This document shows, piece after piece, positions 18,845 through 26,669 of a stretch of DNA of 64,000 nt. Numbering within the stretch: the stretch's first letter is position 1; each line of letters starts with the position of its first letter. The notes under the pieces were generated by a model. That model ran no database searches. It was not told where the DNA came from and saw only the letters and a program-made list of their open reading frames with translations. The stretch spans positions 2,611,501 to 2,675,500 of the forward strand of contig NZ_CP011492.1 in the NCBI RefSeq assembly GCF_001011035.1. The letters run 5' to 3'. Source of the DNA: Streptomyces sp. CNQ-509 (GTDB taxonomy: Bacteria; Actinomycetota; Actinomycetes; Streptomycetales; Streptomycetaceae). A program made the translations under genes and the position numbers.

Positions 18845-21133
18845 TCACGGACGAAGCAGGTCGGGCACGCCGTCGGCGTCCGGGAGGTCGGGGGCCGTGG
18901 AGACGACCGTCAGCCGCTGCGTCGCCCGGGTGAGGGCCACGTACAGCACCCGCAGGCCCGCGGGCGACTCGTCGGCCATCTCCGCGGGCGAGAGCACCAC
19001 CGTCGCGTCGTACTCCAGCCCTTTTGCCTCCAGGCTGCCCAGCACCACCACCCGCTCCCCCAGCTCCGCGAGCCGGGCGCGGGCCTCCTCGCGGCGGCCC
19101 ATGGGCACGACGACGCCCACCGTGCCGTCGACGTCCGCCAGCAGCCGCCCGACCTCCGCGCGCACCGTGTCGTACGGATCCGCCCCCGCCGCCGCGAACG
19201 CCGGCACCACCCCGGTCGACCGCACCGCCTCCGGAGGCTCGGTGCCGGGCATGGCCAGCGCCAGGACCCGGGAGGCGACCTCGGCGATCTCCGCCGGGTT
19301 GCGGTAGTTGACGGTCAGCGTGAAGCGGCGCCGCGGGCGGCTGCCCAGCGCCTCCGTACGGGCCGCGGCCGCCTCCTCCGGGTCCGGCCACGAGCTCTGC
19401 GCCGGGTCGCCGACGACCGTCCACGTCGCGTGCCGCCCGCGGCGGCCCACCATCCGCCACTGCATCGGCGTCAGGTCCTGCGCCTCGTCGACGATGACGT
19501 GCGCGTACTCCTGCCGCTCCTCGTCGCGGCGGCGCACGGCGGGCGCGGTGCGCTCCCCGTACGTCGTCAGCTCCTCCAGGCCCGTCAACTGGTCCAGCGG
19601 GTCCAGCTCCCGCGGCCTGGCCGGCTTCGCGGGCGCGCCGAGCAGCACCTGCAACTCGTCCAGCAGCGCCACGTCGTGCACGGTCAGCCCGTCCCGGGCC
19701 AGCGAGCGGGCGAGGCCGCGGACCTCGCCCGGGTTCAGCACGCGCCGCGCGAAGCCCGCGAGCCGCCGCTCGTCGGCGAGCGCGGCGAGCACCACGCGCG
19801 GCGTCAACTCCGGCCACCAGGCGTCGAGGAAGGCGAGGAAGTCGTCCTCCGTGGAGATGTCCTCGTCGAACCCCGCCCGCGCCTCCGCCGCCAGCTCCGG
19901 GTCGTCGTAGCGCGGCCGGGCGCCGGACTTCTGCCAGAGCGCGTCCAGCAGGAAGCGGCGGGCCCTGGCCCGCAGCAGGTTCACCGGCGCCGTGCCGCCG
20001 AGCACCGCCTGCCGTACGCGCCGCAGGTCCCGCGCGTCCAGCTCCACCCGGGCGCCGAACGCGACCACCCGCAGCCGCTGCGGCACCTCGCCCGCCGTCA
20101 GCGCCCCGCGCGCGGCGCGGCGCAGCACCCGCACCATCCGCGCCGAGCCCTTGACCCGGGCCACCCGCGGCTCGTCGTACAGCGTCGCCTCCGCACCTTC
20201 GACGAGCGAGCCCACCGCCCGGATCGCGACCTGCCCCTCCTCGCCCAGCGACGGCAGCACGCCCTCGGTGTACGCCACGAGCAGCGGCGTCGGGCTGACG
20301 ACGAGGATCCCGCCCGCGTACCGCCGCCGGTCCTGGTACAGCAGGTACGCGGCGCGGTGCAGCGCCACCGCCGTCTTGCCGGTGCCGGGGCCGCCCTCGA
20401 CCTCCGTGACGGACGCGGCGGGGGCTCGGATGACGGTGTCCTGCTCGGCCTGGATGGAGGAGACGATGTCGCGCATCGCGTGCGTACGGGCCCGGCCCAG
20501 GGCCGCCATCAGCGCGCCGTCGCCGACGACGGGCAGCGCGGCGCCTTCGAGCGTCACCGACAGCTCGGGCCGCAGCAGGTCGTCCTCGACGCCGAGCACC
20601 CGGCGGCCCTTGGAGCGGATCACGCGGCGGCGCACGACCCGGCCGGGGGCGACGGGGGTGGCGCGGTAGAAGGGCGCGGCGGCGGGGGCGCGCCAGTCGA
20701 TGACCAGCGGGGCGTAGTCGGCGTCGAGGACGCCGAGGCGGCCGATGTGCAGGGTCTCCGCGATGCGGGCGCGCTGCTCGCCGCCTGCACCGGAGGGCGA
20801 TACGGCGTCGTCGGCGGGCTCGACGGAGGTGTACGCGCCGTCGGGGCCGCGGACGCCGTCCTTGCCGGGCAGGAGGTCGATGCGGCCGAAGAGGAAGTCC
20901 TCGAACTCGCTGTTCAGGCGGTTGAGATGGACGCCGGCGCGGAAGACCTGGGCGTCGCGCTCGGCGAGCGCGCCGGGGGTGCCGACCTGGCCGCGCTTGG
21001 CGGCGTCGCTCATGAGGAACTCCGCCTCGTGGATCTTCTCCTCAAGGCGGTCGTACACGCGGTCCAGATGTTCCTGCTCAGCCTGGATCTCGCGATCCCG
21101 GACGGAGTCCGGGGCGGTGATGTGCGCGGTCAC
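18845..21133 (-). CDS. UvrD/Rep-type superfamily I helicase, HelD/HelR-like
   Basis: 762 aa. The N-terminal coiled-coil (about residues 10-75, REIQAEQEHLDRVYDRLEEKI) precedes Walker A (VEGGPGTGKTAVALH, Lys near 253). Later come the motif II region VDEAQDLTPMQW, motif IV-like TLTVNYRNPAEIAEV and the motif VI region LYVALTRATQRL. This is the layout of HelD, which removes stalled RNA polymerase from DNA and in some actinomycetes (HelR) protects against rifamycins. No rifamycin-associated inverted repeat was seen in the 93 bp upstream. The synteny fits S. coelicolor SCO2952. The neighbouring sigma/anti-sigma genes are also RNA-polymerase related, though a functional link is not shown. Confidence 0.9.
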   Translation of the reverse strand: MTAHITAPDSVRDREIQAEQEHLDRVYDRLEEKIHEAEFLMSDAAKRGQVGTPGALAERDAQVFRAGVHLNRLNSEFEDFLFGRIDLLPGKDGVRGPDGAYTSVEPADDAVSPSGAGGEQRARIAETLHIGRLGVLDADYAPLVIDWRAPAAAPFYRATPVAPGRVVRRRVIRSKGRRVLGVEDDLLRPELSVTLEGAALPVVGDGALMAALGRARTHAMRDIVSSIQAEQDTVIRAPAASVTEVEGGPGTGKTAVALHRAAYLLYQDRRRYAGGILVVSPTPLLVAYTEGVLPSLGEEGQVAIRAVGSLVEGAEATLYDEPRVARVKGSARMVRVLRRAARGALTAGEVPQRLRVVAFGARVELDARDLRRVRQAVLGGTAPVNLLRARARRFLLDALWQKSGARPRYDDPELAAEARAGFDEDISTEDDFLAFLDAWWPELTPRVVLAALADERRLAGFARRVLNPGEVRGLARSLARDGLTVHDVALLDELQVLLGAPAKPARPRELDPLDQLTGLEELTTYGERTAPAVRRRDEERQEYAHVIVDEAQDLTPMQWRMVGRRGRHATWTVVGDPAQSSWPDPEEAAAARTEALGSRPRRRFTLTVNYRNPAEIAEVASRVLALAMPGTEPPEAVRSTGVVPAFAAAGADPYDTVRAEVGRLLADVDGTVGVVVPMGRREEARARLAELGERVVVLGSLEAKGLEYDATVVLSPAEMADESPAGLRVLYVALTRATQRLTVVSTAPDLPDADGVPDLLRP

Positions 21134-21226
21134 CCGCGGCCCCCTTCGTGCGGAAAAGGCAGCCGTTCATCTTACCTCTCGCGAGGAGGCGGCCGGAGGT
21201 CAGCCCAGGTCGGCGGGGGTGTGGGG

Positions 21227-21946
21227 TCAGCCCGCTTCTGCCGGGACGATCACCAGCCTGTCGCCCTCCGACGTGACCACCTCGAAGTGGTCGATGTCGT
21301 CCGGCGACATGCTCGTGCCGCCCGAGGTCCGCAGGCTGGTGCCGCCGCCCCGGCCGCTCGCGCCCGCGTTCCTGCCGTCTCCCGCGCCGTAGCCGTCCGC
21401 CGGGACGCCCCAGCTCGTGACCGTCTCGTGCGAGCCGTCCCTGCCCACCGCCTGGAGGTCGCAGCGGCGCGGGCCGCTCACCCCGCGCAGGTCCAGGTCC
21501 ACGCTCGTGCCCCAGGTCACCGGGCGCATGCTGATCCTGGCCTCCACACCCGTCTCCGGGTCCACGGCCCTGACCTCCTGCCCCGCGACGTCCGCGCGCC
21601 GCTGCTCCGGCGCCGGTTCTTCGCCGGTGAGCACCACCGCCGTCACCACCGGCGCCGCGACCGCCACCACCGCCGCCGCCGTCACCGCGACGACCAGCCG
21701 CCTGCGCACCCGGCGCTGCCGGGCCCGTACCGCCGTCAGCTCCGCCAGCAGCCGGTCGAGCGCGCCCGGCGGCGGATCCTGCGGCGGCGGTACGTCCGCC
21801 AGCATGTCGGCGACCGGTACCAGTTCCGCCAGCGCCGCGGCGCACCGCTCACAGCCGGCCAGATGCTCCTCGAACCGCTCCGCCTCGTCGTGCTCCAGCG
21901 CGCCGATCGCGTACGCCCCGACGTCCGGATGCCGTTTGCCGGTCAC
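21227..21946 (-). CDS. rsuA: Anti-sigma factor with ZAS zinc-binding domain, RsuA-like
   Basis: 239 aa from a GTG at 21946 that overlaps the sigma gene's stop (GTGA), so the two are translationally coupled. The cytoplasmic N-terminus has the zinc-anti-sigma motif EEHLAGCERC (HX3CX2C). One membrane helix follows at about residues 84-108 (RRLVVAVTAAAVVAVAAPVVTAVVL). The extracytoplasmic domain (about 110-239) resembles RskA-type anti-sigma C-termini, with a Gly-rich stretch (GYGAGDGRNAGASGRGGG). It should hold the partner sigma factor at the membrane until regulated proteolysis. The name follows synteny with the S. coelicolor rsuA-sigU pair and is probable rather than certain. Confidence 0.87.
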   Translation of the reverse strand: MTGKRHPDVGAYAIGALEHDEAERFEEHLAGCERCAAALAELVPVADMLADVPPPQDPPPGALDRLLAELTAVRARQRRVRRRLVVAVTAAAVVAVAAPVVTAVVLTGEEPAPEQRRADVAGQEVRAVDPETGVEARISMRPVTWGTSVDLDLRGVSGPRRCDLQAVGRDGSHETVTSWGVPADGYGAGDGRNAGASGRGGGTSLRTSGGTSMSPDDIDHFEVVTSEGDRLVIVPAEAG

Positions 21947-22491
21947 GGCACCACTCCCCGTTCCTCCAGCGACAACCGCAGCGAGCGCAGCGCGTAGAAC
22001 ACCCGTGAGCGCACCGTCCCCGCCGGTACGCCCAGCACCTCGGCCGCCTCGTTCGCCGTCCGGCCCTTGAAGTACGTCTCCACCAGCGCGGCGCGGTGGG
22101 CGGGCGTCAGGTCGTCGAGCGCTTCGGAGATCGTCATCAGCCGCAGCACCCGGTCGGTGTCGTCGGCGGCCGGGAGGCTCTCCAGCGGCGCGGGGTCCGT
22201 CTCGCGCGGGCGCGCCTGCCGGCTGCGGTGCCCGTCGATCACTATCCGGCGGGCCACGGTGACGAGCCAGGGCCGCACGGAGCCGTCCGCGGCCGCCAGT
22301 TCGTCGGCGTGCCGCCAGGCGCGCAGCAGCGTCTCCTGGACGACGTCCTCCGCCCGGTGCCGGTCCCCGGCGACCAGGCGCAGCACGAAGCCGAAGAGCG
22401 GGCCCGCGTGCTCGCGGTAGAGGACCCGCATCAACTCCTCGTCGGGAGTCGGCTTCGAGCGCTGCGCTGCCACCACGGCATCGTCCCGCAT
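21943..22491 (-). CDS. sigU: ECF RNA polymerase sigma factor, SigU-like
   Basis: 182 aa. Region 2 covers about residues 25-95 (LYREHAGPLFGFVLRLVAGDRHRAEDVVQETLLRAW...PWLVTVARRIVIDGHRSR). Region 4 covers about 120-175 (LDDLTPAHRAALVETYFKGRTANEAAEVLGVPAGTVRSRVFYALRSL). A very good ribosome site (GGAGGTGAGGG) abuts the ATG at 22491. It is co-transcribed with its membrane anti-sigma factor. In S. coelicolor the equivalent SigU affects secreted-protein production and differentiation; the assignment rests on gene order and partner type. The regulon is not inferable here. Confidence 0.88.
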   Translation of the reverse strand: MRDDAVVAAQRSKPTPDEELMRVLYREHAGPLFGFVLRLVAGDRHRAEDVVQETLLRAWRHADELAAADGSVRPWLVTVARRIVIDGHRSRQARPRETDPAPLESLPAADDTDRVLRLMTISEALDDLTPAHRAALVETYFKGRTANEAAEVLGVPAGTVRSRVFYALRSLRLSLEERGVVP

Positions 22492-22561
22492 CCCTCACCT
22501 CCGGGTCGAGGAGTACGGGGATCGCCGCCGCGGCGTTCAACGGTCCGCCCGCGCGAAGGCA

Positions 22562-23710
22562 TTATGCCCGGATCTCGGCGTATTTGGTGTCGGCGTGCGG
22601 GTCGAGGGACAGCCGGTAGCCGCGCTTGACGACGGTCTGGATGAGCTTCGGCACCCCCAGTGCCGTACGCAGCCGGGTCATCGCCGTCTCCACCGCGTGC
22701 TCGTCGCTGCCCGCGCCCGGCAGCGCGCGCAGCAGCTCCGCGCGGGAGACGACCCACCCCGGCCGGTGCGCCAGGGCGCGCAGCAGCGACATGCCGGCCG
22801 GCGGCACGGGGCGCAGCGCGCCGTCGATGATCACGGCGTGGCCGCGGATCTCCATGCGGTGGCCGGCCACCGGCAGCGTCCGTACGCGGCCGGGGAGTTC
22901 GAGGGCGACGAGCTGGACGAGCGGCCCGAGGCGGTAGCGCTCGGGCTGGGCGGTCGGCACGTCGTGCCGCTCCAGCGGCAGCGCCGTGAGCGGCCCGACG
23001 CAGGCGGGCAGCACGTCGTGGCGGAGGGCGTCGAGGACCTCGTCGCGGCAGTGCCGGGCGGCGGCCCGGTCCAGGAAGCTCGCGGCGGCCGGGGCGCTGG
23101 TGAACGTCACGGCGTCCACGCCGCGGGCGGCGACCGCCTCCAGCAGCCGGTCCAGCGGCGCGGGGTCCTCCGGCGGCATCCAGCGGTAGACCGGTACGAC
23201 GATGACCTCCGCCCCCGCGGCCCGTAGCGACTCGACGAAGCCCGGCAGCGGCTCGCCGTGCTGCTGGAGCGCCACCCGCCGGCCCTCGGCGCCCTCGGCG
23301 AGCAGCCGCTCCAGCACCTCCGCCATCGACTCCGACGCGGGCGACCACGACTCGGTCAGCCCCGCCGCCCGGATCGCGCCGCGCACCTTGGGCCCGCGCG
23401 CCAGCAGTTCGACGCCCGCGAGCTTGTCGAGCAGCGCCTCGCCGAGGCCCCAGCCGCCGGCGGCCTCGACCCAGCCGCGGAAGCCGATGGCGGTGGTGGC
23501 GAGGACGACGTCGGGAGGGTCGCTGATGAGCGCCTTGGTGGTGTGGAGCAGTTCGTCGTCGTCGTGCAGGGGCACGATCCGCAGCGCGGGCGCGCGGTGC
23601 ACGACCGCGCCGCGGCGGGCCAGCAGCGTGCTCAGCTCGTCCGCGCGGCGGGCGGCCGTGACTCCGACGGAGAAGCCCTCCAGGGGTTTGACCTCGGCGG
23701 GTACGGTCAT
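22562..23710 (-). CDS. nnaR: NnaR-type nitrogen regulator: HemD-like domain fused to winged helix
   Basis: 382 aa. Residues about 1-265 are a uroporphyrinogen-III synthase (HemD) fold (FSVGVTAARRADELSTLLARRGA...AVTFTSAPAAASFL). Residues about 290-370 are an OmpR-type winged helix (RPGWVVSRAELLRALPG, VETAMTRLRTALG, VVKRGYRL). The HemD-plus-wHTH fusion next to narK is the signature of NnaR, which in S. coelicolor works with GlnR to activate nitrate/nitrite assimilation genes. The HemD part is therefore probably a sensor rather than an enzyme. It lies 51 bp behind narK on the same strand, likely in one transcript. General annotation pipelines tend to call it uroporphyrinogen-III synthase. Confidence 0.88.
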   Translation of the reverse strand: MTVPAEVKPLEGFSVGVTAARRADELSTLLARRGAVVHRAPALRIVPLHDDDELLHTTKALISDPPDVVLATTAIGFRGWVEAAGGWGLGEALLDKLAGVELLARGPKVRGAIRAAGLTESWSPASESMAEVLERLLAEGAEGRRVALQQHGEPLPGFVESLRAAGAEVIVVPVYRWMPPEDPAPLDRLLEAVAARGVDAVTFTSAPAAASFLDRAAARHCRDEVLDALRHDVLPACVGPLTALPLERHDVPTAQPERYRLGPLVQLVALELPGRVRTLPVAGHRMEIRGHAVIIDGALRPVPPAGMSLLRALAHRPGWVVSRAELLRALPGAGSDEHAVETAMTRLRTALGVPKLIQTVVKRGYRLSLDPHADTKYAEIRA

Positions 23711-23761
23711 GTTTCGCTGCTCCCCGGTCGGTGCCGTTCGTGCCGTGCCATGGTGCTCCGC

Positions 23762-25147
23762 TCAGACCCCCGCGTAGGCGGGCTGCCGCGAATCCGGGCC
23801 GTCCGCGCCGTCGGCGCGCGCCGCGGGCGTGCGCGGCCCGCGCAGGTACACGACCCAGGTCACCACGAAGCACACAGCGTAGAAGACGAGGAACGCCACA
23901 CAGGCGGCCGTGCCGTTGCCGTTGGAGAGGAACGACTGCCGGAAGGCGAGGTTGATGCCGAGCCCGCCGAGCGCCCCGACCGCGCCGATGAGCCCGATCG
24001 CGGCGCCGGACAGCCGCCGCGCGTACGCGTTGGCCTGCTCGCCGCGGAGCCCGAGGGCGATCGCCTTGGCCTGGTAGATGCCGGGGATCATCTTGTACGT
24101 GGAGCCGTTGCCGAGCCCGGAGAAGAGGAAGAGCCCGACGAAGCCCACGAGGTACACGGGCAGCGACTCCCGTACGGACGCGAAGACGACGACGGAGGTC
24201 GCGCCGGCCATGGCCGCGAAGTTCCACAGCGTGATCCGCGCCCCGCCGTACCGGTCCGCCAGCCAGCCGCCGACCGGCCGGATCACCGACCCGAGCAGCG
24301 GCCCGATGAACGTCACGGCCGCGGCCTGGAGCGGGGTGCGGTCGAACTGGGTCTGCAGCACGAGACCGAAGGCGAAGCTGTAGCCGATGAACGAGCCGAA
24401 AGTGCCCACGTACAGGAACGCCATGATCCACGTGTGCGCGTCCCTGACCGACTCCTTCGCCGCCCCGGTGTCGTTCCGTACCGGCGCCAGATTGTCCATC
24501 CGCCACCACGCGAGCGCCGCGGCGACCACGATCAGCGGCATGTAGATCCCCAGCAGCACCCGCGGCCGCCCGTCGCCCGCGACGGCGATGACGAGCAGCG
24601 CGACGAGCTGGATGACGGGCACCCCGATGTTGCCGCCGCCGGCGTTGAGCCCGAGGGCCCAGCCCTTGCGGTGCAGCGGGAAGAAGGCGTTGATGTTCGT
24701 CATCGAGGAGGCGAAGTTGCCCCCGCCGACTCCGGCGAGTGCGGCGACCAGCAAGAAAGTGCCATACGACGTCCCGGGCTCCATCACGGCGAACGCGGCG
24801 GCGGTCGGCAGGAGCAGCATCAGCGCGCTGAACACCGTCCAGTTGCGGCCGCCGAAGCGCGCGACGGCGAAGGTGTACGGCACCCGCACGCAGGCCCCGA
24901 CCAGGGTGGCGACGGAGACGAGGAAGAATTTCCCGGCGGCGTCGATGCCGTACTCGTCGCCCATGAAGAGGACCAGGACGGAGAAGAGAGTCCAGATGGA
25001 GAAGCCGATGTGCTCGGAGAAGACGGAGTAGAGGAGATTGCGGTTGGCGGTCTTCTCGCCCGTCTCCGCCCAGAACGCCTCGTCCTCGGGATCCCACTCC
25101 TCGATCCAGCGCTTCCCCTTGCGCGCGGTCTGCCCGGAGCCGGTCAT
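23762..25147 (-). CDS. narK: NarK-type nitrate/nitrite transporter (MFS)
   Basis: 461 aa with twelve predicted membrane helices. The nitrate-porter signatures are present: first-half GVGGGNFASSMTNINAFFP and second-half ATSVVVFASV...LFSGLGNGSTYKMIPGIYQ, with the conserved Gly-rich nitrate signature helices. The N-terminus is long and hydrophilic (MTGSGQTARKGKRWIEEWDPEDEAFW), as in actinobacterial NarK/NasA. It exchanges nitrate and nitrite or takes up nitrate. The downstream nnaR gene supports a role in nitrogen assimilation. The upstream region has GTCAC and GAAAC words as in GlnR boxes. Confidence 0.92.
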   Translation of the reverse strand: MTGSGQTARKGKRWIEEWDPEDEAFWAETGEKTANRNLLYSVFSEHIGFSIWTLFSVLVLFMGDEYGIDAAGKFFLVSVATLVGACVRVPYTFAVARFGGRNWTVFSALMLLLPTAAAFAVMEPGTSYGTFLLVAALAGVGGGNFASSMTNINAFFPLHRKGWALGLNAGGGNIGVPVIQLVALLVIAVAGDGRPRVLLGIYMPLIVVAAALAWWRMDNLAPVRNDTGAAKESVRDAHTWIMAFLYVGTFGSFIGYSFAFGLVLQTQFDRTPLQAAAVTFIGPLLGSVIRPVGGWLADRYGGARITLWNFAAMAGATSVVVFASVRESLPVYLVGFVGLFLFSGLGNGSTYKMIPGIYQAKAIALGLRGEQANAYARRLSGAAIGLIGAVGALGGLGINLAFRQSFLSNGNGTAACVAFLVFYAVCFVVTWVVYLRGPRTPAARADGADGPDSRQPAYAGV

Positions 25148-25367
25148 CGCAGCCGTCCCTGCCCTTCGTCGGCGTGCCGCACCCGCGGGCGGGGCGGCGG
25201 ATCTGGTTCAGGGTGACCGTAGGGACGGTGGGTTTCCACCCTGTGTTGACAAGTGACGCACGCGCAACCTTGCCCTCACTCAAGGGGGACTTGACAGGTG
25301 AGGAAACGGTGCTCAAGGCGGGTGGACGGGCCTGCTTCAGGGGCTGGACCAGGGCGTTTACCGGGAT
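25148..25367 (-). promoter_or_regulatory. narK upstream region with GlnR-box-like words
   Basis: Between 25205 and 25255, read on the minus strand, lie GTCAC, GTCAACAC and GGAAACC, and a plus-strand TTGACAGGTGAGGAAAC is at 25291-25307. These resemble the GTNAC/GAAAC half-sites of GlnR boxes, but the spacing is not the exact 6-nt/22-bp arrangement. A GlnR/NnaR control region is expected from the neighbours; the sequence support is partial. Confidence 0.35.
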
Positions 25368-26669
25368 TCACCTGGATGTAACAGGGGGCGGGGCGGTGGC
25401 CGGAAGGCGATGGACGGGGCGGGGGCAGGCGGGGTGGAACGCGGCGGGGGGCGCCGCCGCCGTCGTCGCCGCGCCCGCCGCGGCGTCGGCGGCGCGCACC
25501 GCGGCGGCCAGGGCGGCGTCCAGCTCGGCCGCGGGGCAGGCGAGGCGCGCGTTGACCACCGCCTGCGCCGACCGCATCGCGCCGCCGTCGGCGTCCACCG
25601 CCGGCGCCCGGCCGTCGCCGACCGCGGACGCCTTCGTCGTCCGGCCGTCGGGCGCGGTGAGGTGGACCTTGACGTGACCGACGAGGGCGGCGCCGGCGGT
25701 CAGTTCGGCGAGCAGGGTCGCGGCCCAGCGGGCGGAGGGGAAGCCGGCGGCGGAGTGCGGGGCGCGGACCTCGGCGGTGTGGTTGAGCCAGGCGAGGCGG
25801 GCCTCGGCGGCGGCGTAGCGGTCGTAGTCGATGACGAGGTCGCGGTCGCGGTCGCGGCCGGCGCTTGCGCCGGGTGCGGCGGTGACGCGGGGCGTCGCGG
25901 GAGCGGCGGAGTCCGCGTGGACGGCCGGGCCGGCGGGGGCGGTCGGGTCCGCGGGAGCGGGGTGGCGGACGGCGTCCGCGGGCCCCGTCAGGGTCTCGGC
26001 GAGGGCCGGCAGGCCCGTGCCGGTACGGGCCGAGTACGTCAGCAGCGGTCTGCCCGGGTGCAGGGACGCCAGCGCGGTCCGTACCGCGGCCGACAGCGCC
26101 GGGTCCACGGCGTCCGCCTTGTTGAGCGCGATCACGTCCGCGTCGGCGAGCTGCCGGTCGAAGAGGTACGCGAGGTCCGCCTCCCCGGCCCGGCCGAGGG
26201 CCGCGAACCGGGCCGGATCCACCACCGTCAGCAGCGGCGCGACGCGGAACCGCGTCCCGTACCGCTGGCGCAACGGCCGTACGACCGTGGCCTGGAGGTC
26301 CGTGCAACTGCCGACCGCCTCGGCGAGGACCGTGTCCGCGCCGTACTCCTCGACAGCCCGCGTGACGACGTCCAGCAGGTCCTCGAAGCGGCAGCAGAAG
26401 CAGCCGCCGGTGACCTCCCCCGCCCAGCCGGCGGCGGCCTCGGCGAGGCGGGTGTCGACGAGGTCGTCACCCTGGTCGTTGGCGACCAGCGCCACCCGCC
26501 GCCCGCGGGCGCGCAGTTCGCGGGTGAGGGCGGCGAGGGTGGTCGTCTTGCCGGCACCGAGGAACCCGCCGACGACGGCGAAGCTCACGGGGGCGGTCAC
26601 CGGTCCGCCCAGGGCGGCGCCGGGAACGGCGGAGGTTCCCGGGGCGTCCGGCGTACGCGGCCGCGTCAT
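25368..26669 (-). CDS. CobW/COG0523-family GTPase (metal chaperone type)
   Basis: 433 aa from an ATG at 26669 that overlaps the stop of the GH116 gene (ATGA). Walker A is GGFLGAGKTTTLAALT near residues 33-48. The CxCC metal motif is GGCFCCRFEDLL, and the NKAD GTP-specificity motif is in ADVIALNKADAV. A long Ala/Pro-rich linker (about 240-280) separates the GTPase domain from a C-terminal domain. COG0523 proteins deliver zinc, cobalt or other metals to target enzymes. The C-terminal part (WLNHTAEVRAPHSAAGFPS) is not the usual CobW_C. Coupling to a glycoside hydrolase is unusual, and the metal and client are unknown. Confidence 0.85.
   Translation of the reverse strand: MTRPRTPDAPGTSAVPGAALGGPVTAPVSFAVVGGFLGAGKTTTLAALTRELRARGRRVALVANDQGDDLVDTRLAEAAAGWAGEVTGGCFCCRFEDLLDVVTRAVEEYGADTVLAEAVGSCTDLQATVVRPLRQRYGTRFRVAPLLTVVDPARFAALGRAGEADLAYLFDRQLADADVIALNKADAVDPALSAAVRTALASLHPGRPLLTYSARTGTGLPALAETLTGPADAVRHPAPADPTAPAGPAVHADSAAPATPRVTAAPGASAGRDRDRDLVIDYDRYAAAEARLAWLNHTAEVRAPHSAAGFPSARWAATLLAELTAGAALVGHVKVHLTAPDGRTTKASAVGDGRAPAVDADGGAMRSAQAVVNARLACPAAELDAALAAAVRAADAAAGAATTAAAPPAAFHPACPRPVHRLPATAPPPVTSR

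Noticed and set aside
18845..21133. Rifamycin-resistance HelR with its associated inverted repeat element
   Set aside because: The protein is HelD-like, but the short region upstream shows no rifamycin-associated palindrome, so a specific resistance role is not claimed.
25205..25310. A bona fide GlnR box upstream of narK
   Set aside because: Half-site words are present but spacing does not match the GTNAC-N6-GAAAC pattern; a motif scan and footprint would be decisive.
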